Source of the DNA: Vespa crabro
Taxonomy: Eukaryota > Arthropoda > Insecta > Hymenoptera > Vespidae
Length of the DNA stretch: 64,000 nt
Direction: 5' to 3'
NCBI RefSeq assembly: GCF_910589235.1
Contig: NC_060960.1
Location: 11,344,119 to 11,408,118 of the forward strand
This document shows, in pieces, positions 13,733 through 26,280 of the stretch. The position numbers and the translations under genes were made by a program. The notes beneath the pieces were generated by a model. It made no database searches. It had not been told where the DNA came from and saw only the letters and a list, made by a program, of their open reading frames with translations. Numbering within the stretch: position 1 is the stretch's first letter; each line of letters begins with the position of its first letter.

Positions 13733-13957
13733 ATAATTCTTAACCGATTTTGATGAACGAGGTCTCATGTTAAAGACGAAAGTTTCATTCTTTTTCGAAT
13801 TTTTAAACAACGTGTCTTGAAAAAGATGTTTTTTCAAGAATAATGTATACATAAAAAATAAGGCTTTTCCCAAAATTCAGAAAAGTCATATTCTTGCTTA
13901 AAAACCTTCATCTTCAAAATGAGACTTGATTCATTAAAATCGTTGAAGAATAATTAC
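13733..13957. repeat. Degraded long inverted repeat, candidate hairpin MITE
   Basis: The left arm from about 13733 (ATAATTCTTAACCGATTTTG) pairs with the right arm ending near 13957, whose reverse complement begins ATTATTCTTCAACGATTTTA. Similarity by eye continues for about 55 bases, including GTCTCAT in both arms, at roughly 75 percent. A smaller palindrome CTTGAAAAA/TTTTTTCAAG sits between them at 13817-13839. The termini and target-site duplication are not clear. Confidence 0.55.
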
Positions 13958-14184
13958 GTCTGTACTTATCGTCGGTATAAAAAACCATTATAAAATCAGG
14001 GATGCGCTTTGGTACTATTATACAGAATTTTACATAATAACATAATCAGAGAATGATTTGATGAATTATTTTTAATTAATCAACTATGCCGCCCTAACCA
14101 GTAAATCAAAGTAATATTGAAATAATAATCCATTTGTTATGCATTACGCTAGATATATCTATTTTATCACATTTATAACAGAAT

Positions 14185-14187
<3 letters not shown>

Positions 14188-14215
<28 letters not shown>
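14188..14215. repeat. T28 homopolymer
   Basis: Uninterrupted T run followed by CTTTTTTTTC; intergenic. Confidence 0.9.
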
Positions 14216-14639
14216 CTTTTTTTTCTTGTGTAAAGCAAATTTGTGTAAAGTATTATAGATACATATTAACACTATATGTATTATACATACATATAATAAC
14301 ACTAAGAAAAACATTAAATCCAAATATAAATGGTAAATGTTTAAATATTTATCACTAAATTATTCCATATATTCTGCTGGAGAATTTTTAAATATAATCA
14401 CAGTGTATCGGTAAGTTCTTTCCCCTTTCTTCAACTATACACAAGATCACTGATGGTGGAATCAACATTAATGAGAAAACAAACCTGAAATTGAAAAATA
14501 TATTGTAAATATATACGTGTAGATGTGTAACACATAAGTAACGTTTGTAAAATCATATATTCATAGATGGAAAGTTTTGTTATCAATTAATATACCTTGA
14601 ACTAACAGAGGAGTCTAACATTATTCCAATAAATTGGAT

Positions 14640-15201
14640 TTATAATTCAGATTTACTTTGTTGTTCTGTGCGGGTATTCATATTCTTTAAAGTTGGTTTT
14701 AACACTGAAAACATCTTTTCTGTTGCAGTAGGATGAATGCTCATTTGCAATTCCGTTAAAGATTCTTCAGTCTTCAAAACAAAATAACAATATTTTTATC
14801 AATAAATCAATAATCTAAGGAATATTATCTTGAAAAAAAAAGTATAATATTCAATGAAAGTATATGACTTACTTGTCTAAGTAATTGTGCAGCAGTGTGT
14901 AAAACTCGTTGCCATTTTCGTACCTCTACATTATGCAAACTTTCTTGTTGCTGTAACAAATTTATCCAATCTTCTTCAGTCTTTGGGGTGTTCCTATAGA
15001 TACGAAAAATATTTCAAATAAAAGACATTCTTCGCAATACTATCGAAACTGATCTTGAATTTTAAAAGGAAATTATAATCTGACAAAGCATTTATTAAAA
15101 ATTCATCAAAATCATCTATCAAGGTATATGAATGTTATATTAATAAGGTATGCACTGTGTATCAAACTTACTATCAGCTAATACAATACAAGCTTATATA
15201 C

Positions 15202-15255
<54 letters not shown>

Positions 15256-18200
15256 ATATGTATATATGTATATATGTATATATGTATATATGTATATATG
15301 TATATATTTAAGGATTCACAAAGTACCTCAATTTTTACGTACTTAAGAACATGTAAATCCATTATTGTGTAAGCTGCAGCTTCTTCCAGGCCCCATAATT
15401 TGTAATACAATAACCCATTGATTATCATCAGACATAATACAGCTACTAGAAGCATTGAACTAACTATCATGCCTGCATCGCTTCTAGTACTGGCACCTGT
15501 ACAATTAATCAGTATAAACAAATGGATATTTTCTTTACATTACGTTACATTACATTACATTACATTACTTAGATTACTAATACAAAACACTAGAGAGATA
15601 CTTGTGTATTTCATAATACCATTATTATTGTGTATATGTGGCAAATCTGTAGGTAAAGATTGATGATTGGGAGACATATTATCTGGCGAGTGATTTTGTA
15701 ATGCACTTCCTGCGCATGTTGCTCGCCTTCTTCTACGTGTTTTTCTTTTTAATCCTGCACTTCCGATACCTTCTTCACATTCTAGATTCAAAGCTTTTAT
15801 TATACTACTAAAATAATCATCGAGTCCAGCCCAACAACTTTTTTCTATCATACCTATCACAAGCGGATTTAAAAATTAAACAAAAATATATGTAATATTA
15901 TAAATATTGATTCTTAAAAAAAAATAAAACTTACTTTTCACGAAAGACCAAACATTCTTCTTATATTTGATTTGTGAAAATATTGTCAGGCTCGTTTCAT
16001 TGTCCGATACGCTATTCATACAATAATGAGTTAAAACACTAAAAGAATCTGCATATGGGATACCTGCATTTGTGCATTCTACATCGATGCAATAAAGATG
16101 ACCTGGTCTGCTGCATGGCAACATAATCTAAATGAAAGATGAAGTACGACAGATTTGGCATTATTTGAAGTTCAAGATCGAATTTATACAATCGAAATTT
16201 ATCAATGGAAAATCTAATTATTTATTAAAGTAATTTTCTTTTACTTTATACCTGCGTTTCCATAACTTGAGAACTCCTTGGGCCAATTGTTTGAGTTAAT
16301 GATACTGTCATAGAAATCGTCCTCATTTTTTGACCAGTCTGATCATTTTGTGTCCATGCAGATTGTACCAAATCTAAAGCAATGAAACCAGCATATCTGG
16401 GCTTTAATTTAGTATATAGGCAATGTATATTAGATTAATCGGATAGTAATTAAACTTAAAAGTTTTCGTCTGATCAATCTAATATTACAAATATATTACA
16501 AAATACATAACAATATTTTTATTTTTTCAATTGTGGAACATAATTTATTGTTTGTATTACCAGTGGTCTTGCGAGCAGTGTGAAAATCCAAAAAGAATTT
16601 TGAATTTGTGAACAATAAAGTGAACAACTGGTCAATGTGTATAGGGAAAATAGTTTTATAGAGTTCACGACCTTCGTGCGGAGAAGTACATTTCATACCT
16701 CCACGAATGCTCAGTTTTGCTAAAACATTTTTGTTGTTGTTGTTATAGCCAATAAATAAAGAAAATAGAATAAAACATACAGACAATATAAATATAGATA
16801 TAGCCATTACCGGTATGCTTTTCAGCTTCACTTTCTGTCGTATCGCTTAGATCAGTTGGATCAAGAGTTGGATCTGTTCTAGGTTGAGGTGGAGGTGGAG
16901 GTAAAGATACAATTTGCTCTTCTATTTCATTAATTGGTTCTACAATAGGGGAAGTTGAATTTTCCATGCTTGCACCTTCCGCCTACGTTTTTAAAAGACG
17001 AGATATAAATATATATATAATTCATAGAGTTATAAAAAAATTGATATTAAATATATTACTTCAGAAAATGATTCCACGGATAATCGCGTTGAAAATTTCT
17101 CTTCGTCTGTAGCTGCTAATGGTGGTACATAATCTTCATCGTCGGACGTTAATCCTAATTCATCCCCATAACTAGTGTGAACAAGTTGCCACATTTCAGC
17201 CATACTCATTGGCTAAAGGGAAACATGTAATAAAGAATAATAATTGCTAATTAATTTTATTTTGCTTCTGTTCAAATATAAATCCTTGCATATATTACAT
17301 TTTATCATTATTAACTTTATGATTCAATGTTAGATATTATTTCAAAATTAACTTAGATAAGATCAAGATAAAACTAATATATCAATCTTTCCTAGTAATC
17401 TTTTCTGCTTCTACTACCAAGATAATATAATATAGTAAGGGATTGGTGTTACTTGCATAAGTATTGGGTTGGCAACTAAGTGATTGCGGATTTTGTCGTT
17501 TCCTTATTATTTGAAATCCGGCAATCACTTAGTTGCCAACCCAATACATAAATATTATTGTAGAACCTACTTTATGAGTAAATACATGTAAACTAAAAGA
17601 CTTTTTATAGGATTTCTTTTATAATATTAAATTGATCCTACCTGACCAATCAGAGCATTTTGCCAAACACGGAATAACATCAAATATGTCTTATCCCTCG
17701 CACCGAACGAAGTCAAGAAAAATTTGTCACTAACAGTGCATATTAAGATGGCATTGGGAATCACAAGCGCAGTTTTTTCTTTGGTAATAGATGTAACGTC
17801 TTTCCAACGTAGAGATACCAATGTTTCCCACATGAAAATATTGGCATAAAAGCACACGTAGTTTTGAGAGACATAAAGCCTTCCATGCACTAATATCTCG
17901 CGTTGTAGGGCACAGGAATAATCTAAAAATTTCATTTGTGTATGTAAAATCAAGCATAGAATTCATAAGGAAAATAAAGAAATCATTTCAAAGGAATAGA
18001 ACTAATTTATAGCATAGTTTTATGTGCATCCATTTACTATAAACTTGTATATTAACAATTATTAATTGATTTAATTTAAGAGAAATCAATATATTTAATT
18101 GTACAGTTAAAAAAACAACTAAAAGTGTTATATTAATTAATTGATTGAACATTGGGGACTTTATGTAACAATATCAATAGAGATAATTTGTTCTTCTTGG

Positions 18201-19362
18201 AACTTCGTATTATATTTGAAAATTTTTCTTTTTGTGCAATTATACCACGATACCATGTATATAATGCATATACATGGTATCGTGAGTACTAATATTTGTC
18301 TAATTTAACAAATATAATGTTGCAACATAAATCCCCAAGGCATGTTATGGGTATAAGCTATTAACTTTTCTTCTAAATTTTTAGGATTAAGATCTTACAA
18401 AAGTTCATACTTAAAAATATTAATCAGATGCACGTTTATACAATGTATAATTTTTAAATGAAGAGAAATAAAAAAACAAAAAAAGAAAGAAAGAGAAAAC
18501 TTTTAATCACATCTATTTCTCTTAAAACATAACGAAATAATGCCATATCTGAACAACAAAAGCAATGTCAGATGAGGTGGCAGGGGATAACTTACTAAGG
18601 AGAAAGATGATAGATAGAGATGTATCACAATCTGATTTGTGGATTCAGGATTCTTCTATAAAGGTTCTACAATTGATATAATCTCGCATGAATAACGCTT
18701 AAAGCTATAAAAAGTGTAAGAAATATTTTAGAACTTTGCTAACCCTATTGACCTGCTTTTATTGTATCCCTTTTTTATATAAATATATGTTCTTTTGAAA
18801 AATTCAATTACTTACCTACAACTAATCTTTCATCATCTGGAACATCTTTAAATATCCGTTTAAAATCTTCGGACCGAGATTTGTACGTTGGATATAACAC
18901 GTGGTACCATGATTTCTTTTTGTTTCGATCTCCATTCCTGGATTCCTTTTTAGCTTCATGCGTAGAACTCTTACTATAATCGACTGAATCGGACGACTTA
19001 TTTATCGCTTCCTAAGTAAAAAATAATAATTAAATGATATTTCTAATGTTATTAGAACAAGCAAATAGAGGAACTCATAACATCGATATGAAACATAATA
19101 TTACCTGTGACTGATCGTCTGATTTATTAGCACGAATTGATTCTTTACTCGAGTCAGAATTTAATCTAATATATTCTCGTCTGCAATGAGCTTTAGGACT
19201 TGGCCGAGGAGATAAATTAGGACTAGATTTAGGGCTACCACCTCCGCTATTTATTGTTTCTTGAGGTATCTCCGTTGATATTCCATTCCCTACATTTGTT
19301 GCACAACTCTGATGTCCCAAATTTGATGAGTTTATACTATTGATTACATCATGACTAGACAT
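14640..19362 (-). CDS. GRAMD1: GRAMD1/Aster ER sterol-transfer protein
   Basis: Aster family: ER-anchored proteins that move accessible cholesterol from plasma membrane to ER. Twelve exons join in phase to 724 residues (vertebrate paralogues about 660-740): 19105-19362, 18816-19011, 17642-17922, 17060-17212, 16811-16982, 16561-16719, 16252-16373, 15935-16127, 15620-15853, 15343-15496, 14873-14993, 14640-14771. A GRAM domain spans about residues 130-245, with REILVHGRLYVSQNYVCFYA. A VASt sterol-binding domain spans about 354-530 and includes FPIHIDQLFTLLFT and CWAGLDDYF. One membrane segment at about 597-622 is the ER tail anchor, followed by a coiled segment WINLLQQQESLHN. The frame is open from the first ATG back to an acceptor at 19388, so an upstream exon exists and could add N-terminal residues. 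A short intron hosts a miniature mariner. Confidence 0.92.
15206..15306. repeat. (TA)n followed by TATATG repeat array
   Basis: A pure TA run to about 15242, then about ten copies of a TATATG/GTATATAT unit to 15306. It lies 37 bases from the end of GRAMD1 exon 15343-15496, in the following intron. Confidence 0.92.
17464..17544. mobile_element. Miniature mariner (MITE) in a GRAMD1 intron
   Basis: An 81-bp element with terminal inverted repeats starting TTGGGTTGGCAACTAAGTGA. The arms match for 24 bases, then continue for about 7 more with one indel. It is flanked by TA on both sides (17462-17463, 17545-17546), the target duplication of Tc1/mariner elements. There is no room for a transposase, so it is non-autonomous. 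It lies in the intron 17213-17641 of the minus-strand gene. Confidence 0.88.
18246..18284. repeat. Perfect 39-nt hairpin in a GRAMD1 intron
   Basis: Arms CACGATACCATGTATAT and ATATACATGGTATCGTG are perfect reverse complements (17 bp) around a 5-base loop AATGC. It is intronic (17923-18815). The stem is too short for an ordinary microRNA precursor. Confidence 0.85.
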
Positions 19363-20569
19363 TAACAGATTTTCAACTGATTTATTCCTATAAGAAACAG
19401 TTTTTTTTTAAGTCAAGCTTTATCTCAAAGAAAAAAAAGAAAAACAAATAGAATCGTTTGTGTTGTCAGTGATATAGCTAAGAATGAGATACAGCAAAAA
19501 AGAACTCATATCAAATGGAGTTAGTATAATGCATTGAGAAAACTTGCATATGAGAATACATACATGCTTGATACAGGATATTTTTGTATCAATTCCACTT
19601 TATGGCGCTTAATATATACACAATAGCATTGTCGAATAATTCAGTTGTAGAATATGCCACCCATTGAAACTCCAGAGTATTGCAAATTAATTACACAAAA
19701 CAAAGCGTTCGTGTTAAAGTACAGTAGAAATGATTACAAAAAAAGAAAATATAACATATATTTATTTAAAAAACAAAATAATTATTCGACATTTAGAAAA
19801 GAATCACCTGCCACCGTAAAAATAGACATATTTCAAAGCAAGCAAGCTGTCACGGTCAATGCAAATAAGTTGTCATCGAACAACTTTAAATGATATATGA
19901 CATTGTTACTAAGAGTATTGAAGAGTTTATAAAGATTTCATAATAAATAATAATGATGTCTAGAGTTTCAAAAAGAAAAACAAATACTATTTCTGAAATA
20001 CTATTGCCACTATAAATCACTGTTCTTTTTTTTCTTATTCGAACGTAGAAGCCAAGTTAAATACAAATTCTCAACCGATTAATTCCTTCCGACTGAGCGG
20101 CCATACTGATGCTCGCCATCTATCAGCGACATGACTAGCAAGACCTGTATTCAGTGCTACCACTTGTACTTATAAAAATAATTTTACTAATATAAGGCAG
20201 CTAATATGGCGCTACCTTGTTACAATCTATATATGTATGTATGTTACATGCATGTGAATTAAAAACGATTGTAGATTTTATTAAGCTCAAATATTAACAT
20301 TACAATAGATAAGATGAAAGAAACAAAGAATTAACGAAAGAACGACTACGGCCTTGCGATCGGAATTATTGAGATTTATCTAACAGGTAAGAGACGACCA
20401 ATCACATAAACAAGACTGTAACAACAATTGATTAATCAGTCCTTTTCCGTAACTTACATTTCAAGGCTACCATCTTGTCTACTTGTATGATATTATAAAG
20501 TCCAAAAAAAACTATTCATTTAATAAAAATGAAAAAAACGGATCATATGTATGCATGTGTGTGTGCGTG

Positions 20570-20608
<39 letters not shown>

Positions 20609-21089
20609 ATATGTATATGTCTTTGTATATATATATATATATAGCGATAAAACAATCAGTTAGATTTCATCTTTAAAAATTCCCTAAAGAGAAAATCGTC
20701 AAAAAGGATAAGCGTCAGTGACATTTATTTTTAGACAGTTACTCATTCGGTCAGTACATACGAGAGGTCAGTGCACGTCACGTAGTTAGCATTCAGAGTT
20801 AAAAATTTGGTGAAAATTTATCTGATTTTGTGCATAAAAAAGGAGTCTTTCCTGAGACTCTCTCGCGGCAGAACATTGGGGGGCAGTGCGCGGAGGTCTC
20901 AGGTTTAGTGAAAATTCGTAATTTACGTGAAACTCTACTCGAACAGTTGAAGAAGTGATCGCGTATACTAGGAAAGTATTCGCGGTGTCCTATGTAATAT
21001 TCTGGTGTTGCATTTGAAAACTATTCTTTTTTTAAAGCATTGCCGTCGTTTCGACGTCTGTAAAGAGCAGACGGACCGTACGACAGGTT
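19363..21089. promoter_or_regulatory. Divergent region, GRAMD1 / YTHDF, with 5' UTRs
   Basis: Holds the 5' parts of GRAMD1 (an acceptor at 19388 shows at least one further upstream exon) and the YTHDF 5' UTR. Motifs ATGGCGCT occur at 19602-19609 and 20206-20213, and the complement GCCATCTAT at 20115-20123. A (TG)n run is at 20577-20607. An initiator-like TCAGTA lies at about 20751. The open frame at 19654-19893 has no supporting features. Confidence 0.5.
20577..20607. repeat. (TG)n microsatellite
   Basis: About 15 TG units, followed by CATATGTATATG and a short TA run. Confidence 0.92.
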
Positions 21090-21885
21090 ATGTCAGCTGG
21101 ATTGGCAGGTGCTGTCTCAAATCAGGTCAGTGTGTTGACTTGCTACCACACTGCTACTCTGCACATTCCTTTCACTGAAGCAGCCATTCTAAATTTTCTA
21201 TATTTTTTCATGCAACGGAATGCAGCGGATGAAAGGGCAAACCAACAATCAAGGTAAGACCTTTTTATTGTTATTACACTTTTTACGTCGCTCTTTTGAC
21301 TTTTGCGCGTGTATGTCGAGTTATACTATATCTACCTTTAACGCATGTATGTGTGTGCGCGCGCACGCGAGCGCGACACTGTCGTGTACACGTATAAGGA
21401 CGTATACCGTATCTATGTATACATACATAATATTTGTATTGTATATGCAACGCATTATGTGTACATTAAAATCTTACAAATCTGTATATTCATATTGTTT
21501 AATTTTTCATTAGATAGGACATTAAATTATCTAGAATAGGCATATATTCGGAAAAGAAAATATATAAAAATAAGAAAAAAATGGAAAAGAAAATGGTTCT
21601 AGAATTTGATATAATCTGCATGTTCTCCGCTTCCTTCAATTTAAGTAGTCCAATAAATAACGTGTGAGAGAAAGCTAATAACTAATAAATTGCATGATAA
21701 ATACGCATATATATCCTTGAAAAAGTATATTATTTATACAGATACCTTTCAAGTTTTAATCTTATGTTATAAGTAGATGTTACAATTTTGTGCTTTATTT
21801 GTAATTATTTAATATCCGTGTATGTTTATATATTTTAAACTGTGTATTCATTGAGGAGAGTGAAAATAAATCCTTCCTTTTGCTT

Positions 21886-21948
<63 letters not shown>

Positions 21949-23384
21949 GTTAATAAAATATAAGAGAGATCATAGAGTATGGCATTTCAAATTGTTTACA
22001 CATTCTTACGTATCTATTTTTCAATGTAATTTAAGAACATTATAATTTCATTCACTCAGAAGGCTACTTTTATTATAAATAATTTTGTTACCTTTGATTT
22101 AGAAACAAACAATATCATATCTATGCACTCATCTGCACTTGAGAGATAATATAATTGCTTTGATAAGTATATTGACATTTTCTATACTGTATTAATGTTA
22201 TTTTTAACACATATGTATTCTCAATATCATAGCTGTCAGTATAAAATATATCGTGGCCTGTATTTAAATTATTAAGAATTATACGATTCAATAGTAATAT
22301 TTTGGAGACATTCTTATCAAGTTAATTTATAACAATATGTTCTCTAGTAAGCAATGGTCCCAAAGAACATCAGCAACAGCAACAACAATCAGAACATGCT
22401 GCTGGAGAAGATACTGGATTTGATTCATGGAGAGGAAGTAACAATACGCAACATCATTCGAGTTATCCAATTAGTACTGGTGATCCTTACAATCAATACT
22501 ATGCGAGCACGTCATTTCCTTACCAAGCGTTTGGTGCTGGGGATGGTACCTGGTCAAATGGAACAGATCCAGTTGCATTTCTCTCTGGATATGGAGGCCA
22601 AATAAGTCATGATGCATATGGTATGGATGGAATGTTCTCCGCGAGTGCTGGTGGTGGTTTTAGTACATTTGGTCAACCTGCCTTCAATTATTTCCATGGA
22701 AATGGTGATTTTAGTGCTTGGAGCACACCTAGAAAAACTCGCTACGAAGATTATTATCAAGCACCAAGGGGAAATGAGAGTTATCCAACACCAAGTAGCG
22801 CTGCTATTAAGACTATTGAACAAAGTGTACAAAGCTTATCGATTGGAAGTGGGGAGGTTCCAAGACAAGATCAACAAACAACATCTAATCAGCAGATAAA
22901 ATCAGAAGCAAAGGAGCCAAGAAAAGTCACTTGGGCAAGTGTTGCAAGTCAACCTGCTAAACCAGTTCCTCCACTTTCATCGTCTCAAGGAATGAAAAAG
23001 AAAGCTGGAATGCCACCACCGCCCATTGTACCAGGAAAACACAATATGGATATAGGAACATGGGGCGAAGGAAAATCATCTGCTCCTCCTCCTCCAACCG
23101 CACCACCGCCGCCGCAAGTGCAACCACCGGTTCCGCCACCTCCACCACCCGTGCAAAGACAGAGACCACCTCCTCCGCCTTGCTGGAACAGGCAACCAAC
23201 AACTCCTCCGCCACTTCCCCAATCACAGATCCATATGCCAACCCAATCGCAACACCCGCAACATTCACAGCACCAACAACATCAACAACATCAGCAACAT
23301 CAGCAACATCAGCAACACCAGCAACATCAACATCAGCAGCATCAAACTCAACAGCAGCAGCAGCAACAGCAACAACAACAGCAA

Positions 23385-23416
<32 letters not shown>

Positions 23417-24288
23417 GCAATCACAACAGTCACAACAGTCACAGCAACAACAACAGCTTGTGCAAACACAATCTCATCCTGTTTTGGACGAACTCAAAGT
23501 GAAAAATGATTATAATCCGGTAGAATTTGATCAGACTGCACCTGGAGCTAGGTTTTTTGTAATTAAATCTTATTCAGAAGATGATATTCATAGATCCATT
23601 AAATATGAAATTTGGTGTAGTACGGAACATGGAAACAAAAGACTGGATCAGGCATATAGAGAAGCTAGCCGCGAAGGTGCACCTTTGTATCTTTTTTTTT
23701 CTGTTAATGGATCTGGCCACTTCTGTGGAATGGCTCAAATGGTTTCTCCTGTCGATTATCAAAGTAACAGCTCTGTTTGGTCTCAAGACAAATGGAAGGG
23801 ACAATTTAGAGTTCGTTGGATTTATGTCAAAGATGTCCCTAATGGGGAATTACGACATATTAAATTAGAGAATAATGAGTATAAGCCAGTAACCAATTCG
23901 AGGGATGCACAAGAAGTTCCTCATGCGAAAGGTGTAACAGTTCTGCGTATATTGCATACTTATCGTCATTCTACTAGTATTTTTGATGATTTTGGACATT
24001 ACGAAAGAAGACAAGCAGAAGAAGATCAACGCAAGGCACCTTTGAATTCTATGCAACATCATCATCCTTCTTCCAACCATAGAAATAGAGGACATCCTGG
24101 AGATTTGTCACGAGATCATCATCAACACTCTCAACATCATCTTCATCAACATCAACGCAAGGTAAGGATTGATTTTAAACAATGGTCATTCATAAAAGAT
24201 AGATAACATACTCTTATCTCTTCCTCCCCGTTATTTTTAGGATCGAGATGGTGGCCGTGGTAGAGGCAGAGGAGTTTCTCGTCAGTAG
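21090..24288 (+). CDS. YTHDF: YTHDF m6A-reader protein
   Basis: Cytoplasmic reader of N6-methyladenosine in mRNA, affecting mRNA decay and translation. Exons 21090-21125, 21226-21253, 22348-24161 and 24241-24288 join in phase to 641 residues. The N-terminal region is Tyr/Ser/Gly-rich like vertebrate YTHDF proteins (SDPY-like GDPYNQYYAS, FNYFHGNGDFSAWST, KHNMDIGTW). A proline-rich block is followed by a His-Gln repeat and polyQ (23230-23465). The YTH domain begins near residue 424 with FFVIKSYSEDDIHRSIKYEI and ends FDDFGHYERR near 570; the aromatic-cage tryptophans are near residues 444, 499 and 504. The tail is His-rich, then RGRGRG. Translation past 24161 into the intron gives a short alternative ending. 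The 1.1-kb intron 21254-22347 contains a (TA)n run. Confidence 0.96.
21888..21942. repeat. (TA)n microsatellite in YTHDF intron
   Basis: About 27 TA units in the intron before the large YTHDF exon. Confidence 0.93.
23234..23465 (+). repeat. CAG/CAA and CAT-CAG-CAA coding repeat (His-Gln and polyQ)
   Basis: Imperfect 9-bp units encoding HQQ/QHQ followed by a run of about 25 Gln mixing CAG and CAA, then SQQ units. The codon mixture argues for long-term coding conservation rather than a fresh expansion. Confidence 0.9.
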
Positions 24289-25428
24289 CAATGAATACAG
24301 CTGAAAGCTATTATTATTGGCAAGATAAATGAATGTAAAGGAAGAACGCTGCGGCTAATTATCATCTTACTCCATACGTTCGCTTTTCAGGATTTGAAAT
24401 GGGCCTTGTCTTTCCATCATGGAACTCACTCTCCATTCCGAGGCCACTTTCTTTTATTAAATGATTAATAATACATATGATAATTAGCGTCGCGTTAGCG
24501 TAATAAATATTATGTAATAATAAATATTACGAAGAAGAAGATAATTCAGTCTCAAAGGATATTGGGTAAACTTGATGACGGTAATAAGTATCTAGTGTGG
24601 TGTTGCGTGTTATTCGTCGAAAGGTGTTTCTTAAACGTACAAATTAATAAAAATGAAAGGAAAAAAACACAGGATATGGAACAGAAGGAAAAAAACTGTA
24701 ATACATGGACTAATTCTTGTAAAATGCTTAAACTTTTGTTGAAAATGTAAAAAATCTACGCGAGAACAATATTATATCAAGTGTCATTTAAATTAATCAA
24801 TGTTCTAAACGTCAGTGGACATATAATCTGGTGCCTGCAACTGAGAGGGCTTTCCTTTCTTTGTTAAAGGGATGCAGGAGCTTATTCAATGTTCTGTTTA
24901 TAATCATTATGCTTGACCATTGAATGATAGCTATAGTTATTATCAACTGATTGTTTTGATTCATCTATTACTCTATTAACCATGGACTGCGAAAATGGTT
25001 CGAGATATACAAGGAAAAATAAGGGAGCGAGGAAGAGGAGATGGAGGAGGAGGAAGGGGTAACAATATTGTGCAGTTACTTTGTTGTAACTTAAACGATA
25101 ATATTGATGATTATTATTTTACAATGTGACATGTATTTCACGAAGCAAGATTCTTATTGTTAAATATGTTACTATAATTTCTCTTGTGGTATAGTATAAT
25201 CTCTACAATGGATAAAAAAATATATCTTGCAAATTAGAATTATTTCTACAATGGAACAGATTTATTTTGCATTTTTCTATTAGGCTTAGATTATTATGTC
25301 TAGATCATCTCTATCTAAAACAATGCTTTTGATGAAAGTGCTGCGTATTTTAGAGAACAGTAATCTATATTATCTATCAATTTTACAATCTGCAAGTGCA
25401 AGTAGTAAATCAATATTTTAGGCAACTA

Positions 25429-25495
<67 letters not shown>

Positions 25496-26280
25496 CATAT
25501 GAGTGTGTATATACACACACATACGCGCGCGCACACACACACACACACACTCTCATACACACACACATATATATATACAAACTTACAATGTAAAAAAATA
25601 TATTTAAAAAGGAACGATTCCTTCCTATCTTTCGTTATAGCTTTACTTGTGGTTATTGGTTAATTAAAAACTGGCTAATTAAATTCTCGGTAATATCTGA
25701 CGGTTGTCTAAAATAGTATCATTAGATTTCTGCTTCAGTTTATTTACATCTAAACAACTTATATTACATCGTTGTAAGCTATTTCCCTTTACCAAACAAT
25801 AACATTTGTATAGACTAAAGTGACTTTTATAATTCATAGTTTATGCAAAAGTGATAACACATTTGCAATAATCAATAATTATTATTTACCTTCTGCAATA
25901 TATAAATACACACAGTATCAGTAATATTACGATCTTGAGTTGGATCCACTTGTTAATGTCAAAGAAATATTCCTTTTTAGTTTTTTTTTTTTTTTTTTTC
26001 TACTTTATACATTTTCAGAGAAAGTTATTAATATATTCTAAGGATCATGGGATTGTAGTAAGTTAAATAATTTTGATAATAATATTTAAATAGAGTGCAT
26101 GAATGTTAGTTACATTTGTTGCTTAATTCTAAATATTTGATTCTGTTTTACCATTGGCAAATACAAATTTCTCTGTATTCTCTGTGATAGATAAAAAAAA
26201 GAAAAAAAAAAAAAATATAAATATTTAATGAATTTGTTATAACTAAATTAAGGCAGTGACGGAAGATCTCATTTTGTGTT
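24289..26280. other. Convergent intergenic region / YTHDF 3' UTR
   Basis: Contains the YTHDF 3' UTR and the 3' flank of EFHC. A compound (TA)n-(CA)n tract lies at 25432-25578 and a T19 run at 25981-25999. The short open frame at 24562-24750 shows no recognisable domain. Confidence 0.6.
25432..25578. repeat. Compound (TA)n / (CA)n microsatellite
   Basis: TA run to about 25490, a CATATGAGTG break, then CACACA and ACGCGCGC stretches. Confidence 0.92.

Larger units (their letters stand above)
13574..14639. other. Convergent intergenic region, RpS27A / GRAMD1
   Basis: Contains the 3' UTRs of both genes, an imperfect long inverted repeat (13733-13957) and a T28 homopolymer (14188-14215). No coding region was seen. 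Confidence 0.6.

Noticed and set aside
18246..18284. Calling the hairpin a microRNA
   Set aside because: Stem of 17 bp is too short for a typical precursor and there is no sign of flanking paired sequence.
22957..23469. 170-residue Ala/Val-rich open frame on the minus strand
   Set aside because: It is the exact antisense shadow of the YTHDF proline/glutamine repeat region.
23060..23509. 149-residue Thr/Ala-rich open frame on the plus strand
   Set aside because: Frame-shifted reading of the same CAG/CAA repeat inside the YTHDF exon.
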